NCBI GenBank assembly: GCA_949948735.1
Contig: CATLGV010000005.1
Span: 1 to 64,000, forward strand
Direction: 5' to 3'
Length of the DNA stretch: 64,000 nt
Source: an uncultured Lachnospiraceae bacterium
Lineage (GTDB): Bacteria > Bacillota > Clostridia > Lachnospirales > Lachnospiraceae
Made by a program: the position numbers and the translations under genes. Below are positions 24,032 through 31,426 of this stretch, one piece after another (position 1 is the stretch's first letter; each line of letters starts with the position of its first letter). Below the pieces are notes generated by a model, which saw only the letters and a program-made list of their open reading frames with translations, was not told where the DNA came from and searched no databases.

Positions 24032-25080
24032 GACAAAGAGAGCGCAGACGGGTAAGGCCAGGGCGCATGTGGGCGGCGCTTGTCCTGACAGGGATTTTTT
24101 TGCTGCTTTCTTCGCGCAGCGTTTTTGCGGCGGATGAAGCGTATCCGATGCTTTACGACAGGAAGCCGGAGGGTGAGGATCCTGTTCTGGCGTTGACGGA
24201 GCCAGTAGAGACGTATGTGGTGGAGACCGGGGACAGCCTTTGGCGGATTGCGCAGAGACTGTGGGGAGACGGGGAGCGGTATCCGGAGCTTGCGGCGGCT
24301 AACCAGGATGTGCTTTCCGACCCGAACCTGATTTATCCGGGAATGCGTCTGACATTTTCGCGCACGGGATATATTGTGCGCAGCGAGGCAAAATACGGGG
24401 GCTTTCGGACCGGGGAGTATTCCCTGGACAGCCCTTACGGATGGACGCTGGGGATGATGGAGTCAGGAGAGTCGGGAGCAAACTGCCTGTTGTCAGGAGA
24501 CGACGGGGCGGTTGCGTGCCTGATACAGGACCGGCTTAAGGAAACCGCCGAGGCTGTCGCGGACTGGCAGCAGTGCACGGAGCAGATTGCCGCGTACGCG
24601 GAAGAACAGTATCCCGGACAGGTATCGGAGCTGCGCTTCGAGCGGTATCATATGGAAGGGCAGCAGGATGCGTCGGGAGAGGTTTATCTGTATTCTTATA
24701 CCTGGCATGTCAGTCCCCAATATCCCGGCCTTACCTGTAAGATCTGCGTGGGCCTGAAGCTGACGGAGCATATACAGGCAGAGTTTGTCGGCTATGCCAT
24801 GGATTACGATATTCATGGCTGCGTGCGGTATATGACGGCAAGCTTTGAGGAGCACTTTGATGAAGGGGATGCGGACAGCTTTACCGTGAATGGCTATAAT
24901 ATGGGGATTTGGCCGGAGGCGGAATGGGAACAGAAGGGGATGTATGACTCCTTTTCCTTTATCGACGCGTATTTTGCGGATCTTTTGGAGGAGCTGGAGC
25001 CGGAAGAGACAAAAAGCGGGCAGACGCCCGCGAGGCGGACGATAGAACGGGCGACCCGCCCGGCGCGGGGCAGGTCTTAG
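24022..25080 (+). CDS. Secreted LysM-domain protein
   Basis: A 352-residue protein with an Arg-rich N-terminus, a signal peptide (ALVLTGIFLLLSSRSVFAA), and a LysM domain at about 66-112 (ETGDSLWRIAQRLWGDGERY to LIYPGMRL), which binds peptidoglycan. The remaining 230 residues are of unknown fold and include a WHVSPQYPGLTCKI strand. Overlap with the RsiV-like gene suggests a shared cell-wall role. The gene is convergent with a small XRE regulator. Confidence 0.85.
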   Translation: MAVRQRERRRVRPGRMWAALVLTGIFLLLSSRSVFAADEAYPMLYDRKPEGEDPVLALTEPVETYVVETGDSLWRIAQRLWGDGERYPELAAANQDVLSDPNLIYPGMRLTFSRTGYIVRSEAKYGGFRTGEYSLDSPYGWTLGMMESGESGANCLLSGDDGAVACLIQDRLKETAEAVADWQQCTEQIAAYAEEQYPGQVSELRFERYHMEGQQDASGEVYLYSYTWHVSPQYPGLTCKICVGLKLTEHIQAEFVGYAMDYDIHGCVRYMTASFEEHFDEGDADSFTVNGYNMGIWPEAEWEQKGMYDSFSFIDAYFADLLEELEPEETKSGQTPARRTIERATRPARGRS

Positions 25081-25084
25081 CAGC

Positions 25085-25297
25085 CTATTCCCTGTCGGGG
25101 ATAAATTCGGCAATATCGTCGAGTGTAAAGCCCTCCCCCAGAATATTCAGCATCATGTTAAGCGTATGCGTCGTGACGGACTGATTGTCCTTGAGCCGTT
25201 GTATTTGAGACCGGCTGACGCCGTAATGGTTATAAAGACTGTACTGGCTGATATTGTTCTCCTTTAAGACCTTAAAAAGCTTATCATATTTAATCAT
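25085..25297 (-). CDS. Small XRE-family regulator, copy A
   Basis: A 70-residue helix-turn-helix protein: ISQYSLYNHYGVSRSQIQRLK is the DNA-binding core, and NILGEGFTLDDIAEFIPD ends it. It is nearly identical to the gene at 25844 on the other strand, so one arose by inverted duplication. Such minimal regulators usually control their own small operon. Confidence 0.85.
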   Translation of the reverse strand: MIKYDKLFKVLKENNISQYSLYNHYGVSRSQIQRLKDNQSVTTHTLNMMLNILGEGFTLDDIAEFIPDRE

Positions 25298-25361
25298 GGT
25301 AACAGCATCTTCCCTCTATCAAGCATGTTTTGTTTTATTATGCTCTCATAAGGGGGAAGAT

Positions 25362-25690
25362 GCGTAGTTTCCAGAATCGGAGATTATTGGTTTCTGTGCT
25401 GTCCAGCAGTCTCCGTCAGTCCATCTTATCTATTATTTTTCGCAGCTCGGCCCTGTCCCTTGCCTTAATACGTTCGATTTCTTCTTTGGTGTGGGTGTAA
25501 TAAAAGGAGGGGGGATAGCTGGTGCCCCATCCCCACCTCCAGATCCAGCGCCATTCGGCATCCATTTCAAAAAGCTTTATTCTAAACGCGATTTTGCGCA
25601 GCAGCTTTTTTGCTGCGCCGGCAAATCTTCTAATTATCATAGGCATTATTCCTCCCAACAATCTCCGATTCTGGAAACTACAATCATCTC
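25362..25690. repeat. Inverted repeats flanking a small gene
   Basis: TAGTTTCCAGAATCGGAGAT at about 25363-25382 recurs in inverted orientation near 25662-25681. These arms lie between the two inverted XRE copies and enclose the short gene at 25416, so the whole block 25085-26068 is an imperfect inverted duplication with an insert. Confidence 0.75.
25416..25646 (-). CDS. Small basic, Trp-rich protein of unknown function
   Basis: A 76-residue protein with a very basic N-terminus (IIRRFAGAAKKLLRKIAFRIK), a tryptophan cluster (EWRWIWRWGWGTSYPP) and a charged C-terminal helix. GGGAGG precedes the ATG at 25646, so the upstream in-frame extension is not needed. The combination of amphipathic basic helix and aromatic patch suggests membrane contact. 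Family not recognised. Confidence 0.5.
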   Translation of the reverse strand: MPMIIRRFAGAAKKLLRKIAFRIKLFEMDAEWRWIWRWGWGTSYPPSFYYTHTKEEIERIKARDRAELRKIIDKMD

Positions 25691-25843
25691 CATTATAAGA
25701 GTATAATAAAAAATAATCAAGCTCCATAAAAAGGAAATTTTGGTTGTCTGCATATCTGCTTCCGATTCGGGAAACGATAAGCCATCCCCCATACCTTTGT
25801 ATAAAACGGGACCACAAGTATTAAAGGGAAAATGCCGTACGCT

Positions 25844-26068
25844 ATGATTAAATATGATAAGCTTTTTAAGGTCTTAAAGGAGAATAACATCAGCCAGTAC
25901 AGCCTTTATAACCATTACGGCGTCAGCAGGGCGCAGATTCAGAGATTAAAGGAGAACCGTTCGGTCACAACGCATACGCTCAATATGATATTGAACATTC
26001 TGGGAGAGAACTTTACCCTTGATGACATTGCGGAATTTATCCCTGATAAAGTAGACAAACACAGGTGA
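25844..26068 (+). CDS. Small XRE-family regulator, copy B
   Basis: A 74-residue paralogue of the regulator at 25085, with the same core ISQYSLYNHYGVSRAQIQRLK and a slightly longer C-terminus (PDKVDKHR). Start chosen at 25844 to match the paralogue, though an ATG at 25832 is closer to AAAGGG. The two genes diverge from a region holding a small basic protein gene. Confidence 0.85.
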   Translation: MIKYDKLFKVLKENNISQYSLYNHYGVSRAQIQRLKENRSVTTHTLNMILNILGENFTLDDIAEFIPDKVDKHR

Positions 26069-26080
26069 AACTGCTACACT
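26052..26080 (+). promoter_or_regulatory. Promoter candidate for the aldo/keto reductase
   Basis: TAGACA and TACACT with 17-base spacing, overlapping the last codons of the XRE gene and lying 55 bases before the reductase start. Confidence 0.45.
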
Positions 26081-26134
26081 ATAGAGAAGACGGTATTCTG
26101 CGGGGACAGGCTGAAAGGGTATGGTTATGAGCGC

Positions 26135-27313
26135 ATGAATTACAGAAAAGACAAATACGGCAATGACATTTCAGTTCTGGGCTACGGATGTATGCGGTTT
26201 TCCAGGACGGCGGGCAGAATCGATCTGCAAAAGGCTGAGAAAGAGATTATGGAGGCGTTTCGCGGCGGCGTCAATTACTATGACACGGCATATGTGTATG
26301 CGGGAAGCGAGGCGGCTCTGGGAGAGATTCTGGCACGGAACCATATCCGGGAGCAGGTGCGTATTGCGACAAAGCTGCCGCATTATCTGATAAAGAGCAC
26401 GGAGAGCATGGAAAAGTGCTTCGAGGAGCAGAAGCGGCGGCTGCAGACAGACTACATAGATTATTATCTGATGCATATGCTTACGGACGTGAAGACATGG
26501 GAGCGGCTCAAGGCGCTTGGCATTCTCACGTGGCTTGAGGAGAAAAAGAAAAGCGGCGCCATCCGGCAGATTGGCTTTTCTTACCATGGCAATTCCGATA
26601 TGTTCTGCCGGCTGGTGGATGCTTATGACTGGGATTTTTGCCAGATACAGTACAATTATATGGACGAGAATTCACAGGCAGGACGCAAGGGGCTTCTCTA
26701 TGCCAATGAGCGGGGGCTGCCGGTTTTCATTATGGAGCCGCTGCGCGGCGGCAAGCTGGTGAATCTTCTGCCTGAGGAGGCGAAGCAAATCTTCGCGGGC
26801 TATCCGATTCAATATACGCCGGCGCAATGGGCTTTCCGCTGGCTGTGGAATCAGCCGGAGGTGACATGCGTGCTGTCCGGCATGAATTCTGTGGAAATGG
26901 TCAGGGAGAATGTGGAGACTGCCGCGTCCTCTTCCGTGGGTGTGATGGGTCTCAAGGAGGAGGCGATGCTGCAGGAGGTTGTACAGGCGATCAACGCAAA
27001 GATGAAGGTTGGCTGTACCGGCTGCGGCTACTGCATGCCGTGTCCGCATCATGTCGATATTCCGGGAACCTTTGCCGCTTATAACCGGCGGTATTCGGAG
27101 GGGAAACGTGCCGCGTTTATGGAGTATTTCATGTGTACGGCAATGCGCAAAACCTCTGCCGCAGCCTCCAACTGTAAAGCGTGCGGGCTTTGCGAGCAGC
27201 ACTGCCCCCAGCATATAGAGATACGCAGGGAGCTCAAGAACGCGTCCAGACAGCTGGAGGGGCCGGCTTACAAGCTTGGCAGAAAGGCTGTGGAGCTGTT
27301 TAAGGCATATTGA
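26135..27313 (+). CDS. Aldo/keto reductase with C-terminal 4Fe-4S cysteines
   Basis: A 392-residue protein: an NADPH-type aldo/keto reductase barrel (LGYGCMRFS, YYDTAYVYAGSEAALGEIL with catalytic Asp and Tyr) followed by two cysteine clusters, CTGCGYCMPCP (about residue 291) and CKACGLCEQHCPQ near the C-terminus, which should hold iron-sulfur clusters. This two-part family is common in anaerobes; substrate is unknown. A five-codon frame (MVMSA) overlaps the start as ATGA. Confidence 0.92.
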   Translation: MNYRKDKYGNDISVLGYGCMRFSRTAGRIDLQKAEKEIMEAFRGGVNYYDTAYVYAGSEAALGEILARNHIREQVRIATKLPHYLIKSTESMEKCFEEQKRRLQTDYIDYYLMHMLTDVKTWERLKALGILTWLEEKKKSGAIRQIGFSYHGNSDMFCRLVDAYDWDFCQIQYNYMDENSQAGRKGLLYANERGLPVFIMEPLRGGKLVNLLPEEAKQIFAGYPIQYTPAQWAFRWLWNQPEVTCVLSGMNSVEMVRENVETAASSSVGVMGLKEEAMLQEVVQAINAKMKVGCTGCGYCMPCPHHVDIPGTFAAYNRRYSEGKRAAFMEYFMCTAMRKTSAAASNCKACGLCEQHCPQHIEIRRELKNASRQLEGPAYKLGRKAVELFKAY

Positions 27314-27354
27314 GGAAGGGCTGATTTCATCAGCGCTTGCAGATAGGAGAATCC

Positions 27355-28074
27355 ATGAAGATACTGGTGGTAAACGACGACGGAATAAATGCGGAGGGAA
27401 TCGTGCGCCTGGCGGGAGCCGCAAAAGCGCTCGGCGAGGTCTGGGTAGTGGCGCCCAGCAAACAGTGCAGCGCGATGTCGCAGCGCGTTACGGTGCGGGG
27501 AGCGTTGACGGCATGGCCCGTGGACTTTCCGGTGGACGGCGTGACGGCGTACAGCGTCAGTGGAACACCTGCCGATTGCGTGAAGGTGGCGCTTACGGTG
27601 TTGCTGCCGGAGCGGCCCGATATTGTATTTTCGGGAATCAACGAGGGCTATAACGCAGGATACGATATCCTGTATTCGGGGACGATCGGGGCGGCCACAG
27701 AGGCGCTTTCAAACGGGATTGCGGCGGTTGCTTTTTCCACGGAGGCAAACGGCGTGTTTGATGTCGTGGACGCCTGGCTGCCTTCAATTGCGGCAGCGCT
27801 CGTGGAAAAGAAGCTGCCGGCCGATTCAATGTGGAACGTCAATTTCCCGGGCTGCAGCCTGGCGGAATACAAGGGGATACTGTGGGACAGAGTGCCGGCA
27901 GACCATGCGCTGTTTGCGGACCGCTATGATAAAAGAGAGAATGCGGACGGGAGTCTTACGCTGGCAGTGAACGGGCTTCTCAGAAAGGAAGCGGCGGAAG
28001 GGACGGATATCCGGGCGGTTCTCGACCGTTATATTTCGATTGGAACAGTGAGCAACGCAGTGTTAAAGGGCTGA
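27355..28074 (+). CDS. surE: 5'/3'-nucleotidase SurE
   Basis: A 239-residue SurE phosphatase: the N-terminal LVVNDDGINAEGI carries the metal-binding Asp pair, SGTPADCVK and SGINEGYNAG the other family motifs. It dephosphorylates nucleoside monophosphates and assists survival in stationary phase in characterised species. GGAG precedes the ATG. Its stop lies in a hairpin shared with the convergent thrH gene. Confidence 0.93.
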   Translation: MKILVVNDDGINAEGIVRLAGAAKALGEVWVVAPSKQCSAMSQRVTVRGALTAWPVDFPVDGVTAYSVSGTPADCVKVALTVLLPERPDIVFSGINEGYNAGYDILYSGTIGAATEALSNGIAAVAFSTEANGVFDVVDAWLPSIAAALVEKKLPADSMWNVNFPGCSLAEYKGILWDRVPADHALFADRYDKRENADGSLTLAVNGLLRKEAAEGTDIRAVLDRYISIGTVSNAVLKG

Positions 28075-28097
28075 TGGCGTTAAGCCATAGCCCTTTT
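28065..28097. terminator. Shared hairpin between surE and thrH
   Basis: AAAGGGCT and AGCCCTTT pair around a second stem (ATGGC/GCCAT) with a GTTAA loop. The hairpin contains both stop codons and is followed by T's on the plus strand. It can end surE; whether it works for thrH is less sure. Confidence 0.7.
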
Positions 28098-28682
28098 AAT
28101 TGCTGTCATCAGCTCCGCATAGGTCTCATAAGCGGGAAGCTCGGGATTGTCAGCCTTAATCTTGTCCGTGCTCTTAAACAGGAAGCCGGCCTTGCTCGCC
28201 TTGATCATGGCGAGATCGTTGTAGCTGTCGCCGCTTGCGATTGTGTCGTAACCGATGGACTGCAGCGCTCTTACGGTAGTCAGCTTGGAATTCTCGATAC
28301 GCATCTTAAATCCGGTGATTTCACCGTCCGGCGCGACCTCCAGCGAATTACAGAAAATAGTCGGCCAGCCCAGCTTCTGCATCAGAGGGCTTGCAAACTG
28401 CGTAAAGGTATCACTGATGATGATGACCTGGGAGAACGAGCGCAGCTCGTCCAGAAATTCTCTTGCGCCGGGAATCGGGTCGATTTTGGCGATGGTATCC
28501 TGAATTTCCTTCAGGCCTAAATGATGCTCCTTCAATATGCCAAGACGCCACCGCATCAGCTTGTCATAATCCGGCTCGTCGCGTGTTGTGCGCTTCAGCT
28601 CGGGGATGCCGCTTGCCTGGGCAAACGCGATCCAGATCTCGGGTACCAGTACGCCTTCTAAGTCCAAACATGTTATATACAT
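28080..28682 (-). CDS. thrH: ThrH: phosphoserine phosphatase / homoserine phosphotransferase
   Basis: A 200-residue HAD protein starting YITCLDLEGVLVPEIW, in which the usual DxD nucleophile motif is DLE, characteristic of ThrH. IIISDTF supplies motif II and SGDSYNDLAMI motif IV. ThrH can make homoserine phosphate from phosphoserine and homoserine. The start at 28682 has GGGAGG; the further upstream in-frame ATG does not. It lies next to the PTS genes but is separated by a transposon end. Confidence 0.9.
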   Translation of the reverse strand: MYITCLDLEGVLVPEIWIAFAQASGIPELKRTTRDEPDYDKLMRWRLGILKEHHLGLKEIQDTIAKIDPIPGAREFLDELRSFSQVIIISDTFTQFASPLMQKLGWPTIFCNSLEVAPDGEITGFKMRIENSKLTTVRALQSIGYDTIASGDSYNDLAMIKASKAGFLFKSTDKIKADNPELPAYETYAELMTAIKRAMA

Positions 28683-28711
28683 AAAATAATCCTCCCGGGA
28701 TGTGTTATAGG

Positions 28712-28730
28712 TTTTTGTCAATTAAGGGTA
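28712..28730 (-). repeat. Solo end of the TA-flanked element
   Basis: On the minus strand the sequence reads TACCCTTAATTGACAAAAA, matching the first 13 or so bases of the 273-bp elements with one change. It sits between the Enzyme I stop codon and the thrH start. Confidence 0.55.
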
Positions 28731-30404
28731 TCATATCACAGGATACCCCTGGTTGACAAGATATTCTTCGGTCCGGTATCGGCGGGTATCGGTTTCCCGT
28801 ATGCTTTTGCGCAGCGGCAGGATATTGCCCGGCGATACGGACAATTCGTCTACGCCCATGGCAAGAAAGGTGCCTGCAAGCGTCGAATCGGCGGCCAGCT
28901 CTCCGCAGATGCCGGCCCGGATGCCGGCCCTGTGCGCGTTGTCAACGACCATGGAGATCATGCGCAGCACCGCGGGGTGATGTGCATCGTAATACGCGTC
29001 CAGGTCTGCGCTTTGGCGGTCGACGGCCAGGGTATACTGCGTCAGGTCATTGGTTCCGATGCTGAAGAAGTCGACTTCGCGGGCAAGGAGATCACTGATA
29101 AGCGCCGCCGCGGGCGTCTCAATCATAATGCCCTGCTCAGGATTGCCGTAGGCAATTCCCTGCACGTCCAGCGCTGCCTGAACCTCCGAAACCATCCTGC
29201 GGATTTGCCGCAGCTCTGCGAGGCCGGAGATCATGGGATACAGGATTGCGACGGGGCCCAGGGCGCTTGCGCGCAGGAGCGCGCGAAGCTGCGTCTTAAA
29301 GAGCCCGGGACGCGCCAGGCAGAGACGGATTGCACGGCAGCCGAGCGCCGGATTGGCCTCTGGCGGCATTTTGAGGAAGCTGCACTGTTTATCCGCGCCG
29401 ATATCAAGTGTCCGGATAACGACCCGTTTTCCGGCCATGGCTTCGACGGCCTGTCTGTAAATGCGGAATTGTTCTTCCTCGGTGGGCGGCTGTGTCCGCT
29501 CCAGATAGATAAACTCGCTTCGAAAGAGGCCAATCCCGTCGGCGTCGTTTTGCAGGACGGCGGGCAGCTCCCGGATATTTCCGATATTAGCATACAGCAG
29601 GATTTTTCGGCCGTCGCGCGTAATATTTTCCTGTCCTCTGAGTGCGAGAAGCTGCCGCCGCTGCTGCTGTTCGTCCCGCAGGCGCGCTTTCATCCGGGCC
29701 AGGGTCGCTTCGTCCGGATCAACGCAGAGCGTTCCGGCGGCGCCGTCCACAATGGCCGTCATGCCGTCCAAAGCGCCGTCAAGCGGCGCCGGCGTCTGCA
29801 CCAACGCGGGAATCCCCAGCATCCCGGACAGTATTGCCGTGTGGGAGGCGGGGGAGCCGCAGACAGTCACAAAGGACAGAATATGTGCAGGATCCAGCTG
29901 TGCGGTTTCCGATGGGGAGAGATCCTCTGCCAGAAGAATGACGGGCTCCCCGGGGAGAAGGGCGGCGGGGCCGCTTCCCGATAAAAGGGCAATGAGCCGT
30001 TCAGATATGTCCTGCATATCTGCGGCCCGTGCTTTCATATAGTCGTCGTCCATCGCTTCAAACATCCGGAGAAAGTGATTTTGGGCGGCAGAGACGGCAT
30101 ACTCCGCGTTTGCGCTTTCACTGCGGATAATTGTCTCTACCGCTTCGTTGTAATCCGGATCCGCCAGCAGGAGCTGATAGGCCTCCAGTATTGCCGCGCC
30201 TTCTTCTCCGGTATCCGCAAGGGCCTTTTGACGCAGCGCTTCAAGCTGCCCGGCCGCGGCCTGCCGGGCGTTTTGATACCGCAAGAGCTCTGCGTCGGTA
30301 TCCGTAACGTGAACGCGGCAGATTTGCGGGCGGCTTTTTTTGTATACTTGAATCCTTCCGATGGCGATGCCGCCGCATACGCCCTTGCCCTGATAAAGCT
30401 CCAT
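28731..30404 (-). CDS. ptsI: PTS Enzyme I (phosphoenolpyruvate-protein phosphotransferase)
   Basis: A 557-residue Enzyme I that passes phosphate from PEP to HPr. It has an N-terminal domain, a phospho-His domain (VCGSPASHTAIL, His188), and the PEP-binding barrel (GIGLFRSEF, GAD-KQCSFLKMP, GICGELAAD). No GAF domain is present, so it is not PtsP of the nitrogen PTS. GGGAGG precedes the ATG. HPr and sugar permeases are not in the window. It follows the sugar-phosphate kinase on the same transcript. Confidence 0.93.
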   Translation of the reverse strand: MELYQGKGVCGGIAIGRIQVYKKSRPQICRVHVTDTDAELLRYQNARQAAAGQLEALRQKALADTGEEGAAILEAYQLLLADPDYNEAVETIIRSESANAEYAVSAAQNHFLRMFEAMDDDYMKARAADMQDISERLIALLSGSGPAALLPGEPVILLAEDLSPSETAQLDPAHILSFVTVCGSPASHTAILSGMLGIPALVQTPAPLDGALDGMTAIVDGAAGTLCVDPDEATLARMKARLRDEQQQRRQLLALRGQENITRDGRKILLYANIGNIRELPAVLQNDADGIGLFRSEFIYLERTQPPTEEEQFRIYRQAVEAMAGKRVVIRTLDIGADKQCSFLKMPPEANPALGCRAIRLCLARPGLFKTQLRALLRASALGPVAILYPMISGLAELRQIRRMVSEVQAALDVQGIAYGNPEQGIMIETPAAALISDLLAREVDFFSIGTNDLTQYTLAVDRQSADLDAYYDAHHPAVLRMISMVVDNAHRAGIRAGICGELAADSTLAGTFLAMGVDELSVSPGNILPLRKSIRETDTRRYRTEEYLVNQGYPVI

Positions 30405-30424
30405 AGACGTCCTCCCTTCGGTGA

Positions 30425-31381
30425 TTAAAGCGTTTCCCGTGCTGCGGCGGCAGGAAGCGGCAGTCCTTGCGGACAGCCGGTTATCTGCCGGTATACGGCT
30501 TCGATTTGCTGCCTGTCGGCAAGCGTCTCGGAAAATGCGCTGGCGCTCCCCGCGGCAAGTCCCATATGAAACGCGTCCGCGTAATCCTGACGTGCCATAA
30601 AGCCTGCCATGAAGCCTGCGACCATGGAATCACCGGCTCCGACGCCGTTTATAAGGACGCCCTTTGGCGCCGGCGCTTCGTAGACGCTGCCGTCGCCGGC
30701 AATCAGTACGGCGCCCTCGCCGGCCATGGAGACCAGGACATTCTGTGCGCCCAGCTCCTGTAATCTGCGCCCGTAGGGAACGACGGCGGTGCGTGTGTCA
30801 AGCCGCACATTGAAAAGCGCTCCCAGCTCATGGTGGTTTGGCTTGACCAGAAACGGATGACAGTCAAGCACGTTTGTCAGGAGCGGGCCGGCCGCATCCA
30901 CGACAATCCGGACGCCTTTTTTGTCGAGCGCCGTCATAATCCGCCGGTAGGCGTCGTCCGGCATGGATGCGGGGATGCTGCCGGACAGGAACAGAATGTC
31001 ACCCTGCGCAAGGCGGCCAAGCTGCGCCATTAATGCCTGCACCTTTTGGCCGCCGACGGCGGGGCCCTGTCCGTTGATTTCCGTTCCGTCAATGGATTTG
31101 AGCTTCAGATTAATACGGGAGAAGCCTTCCTCCAGACGGATAAAACTGTTTTTTATGCCCAGCGCGTCGAGCCGCCGGACAATTTCGCTGCCGGTGAATC
31201 CGGCGATAAACCCCAGCGCAGTGCTTGCGATGCCGAGATTCATCAGTACAATAGATACGTTGATTCCCTTCCCGCCTGGGAGAAGAAGCTCCGAGGCGGT
31301 GCGGTTGGTAAGGCCGATCCGGAAATCGGGAACATCCACAATATAATCGAGCGACGGATTGAAAGTGACAGTATAAATCAT
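30425..31381 (-). CDS. fruK: 1-phosphofructokinase-family sugar kinase
   Basis: A 318-residue PfkB-fold kinase: TFNPSLDYIVDV at the N-terminus, LPGGKGINVSIVLMNLG, and the C-terminal signature GVGAGDSMVAGFMAG with catalytic Asp. Together with Enzyme I 20 bases downstream it suggests use of PTS-imported fructose; a tagatose-6-phosphate kinase role is the alternative. The PTS fructose permease is absent here. Confidence 0.83.
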   Translation of the reverse strand: MIYTVTFNPSLDYIVDVPDFRIGLTNRTASELLLPGGKGINVSIVLMNLGIASTALGFIAGFTGSEIVRRLDALGIKNSFIRLEEGFSRINLKLKSIDGTEINGQGPAVGGQKVQALMAQLGRLAQGDILFLSGSIPASMPDDAYRRIMTALDKKGVRIVVDAAGPLLTNVLDCHPFLVKPNHHELGALFNVRLDTRTAVVPYGRRLQELGAQNVLVSMAGEGAVLIAGDGSVYEAPAPKGVLINGVGAGDSMVAGFMAGFMARQDYADAFHMGLAAGSASAFSETLADRQQIEAVYRQITGCPQGLPLPAAAARETL

Positions 31382-31426
31382 GCCGGGCCACCATGCCTTT
31401 CTTTTTGTAAGCTTACTATACTACCT

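Noticed and set aside
25085-26068. Prophage fragment suggested by XRE regulators
   Set aside because: No integrase, terminase, portal or structural genes; the block is explained by an inverted duplication.
28932-29984. A 350-codon plus-strand frame opposite ptsI
   Set aside because: The minus strand is a clear Enzyme I with active-site motifs; this is its shadow.
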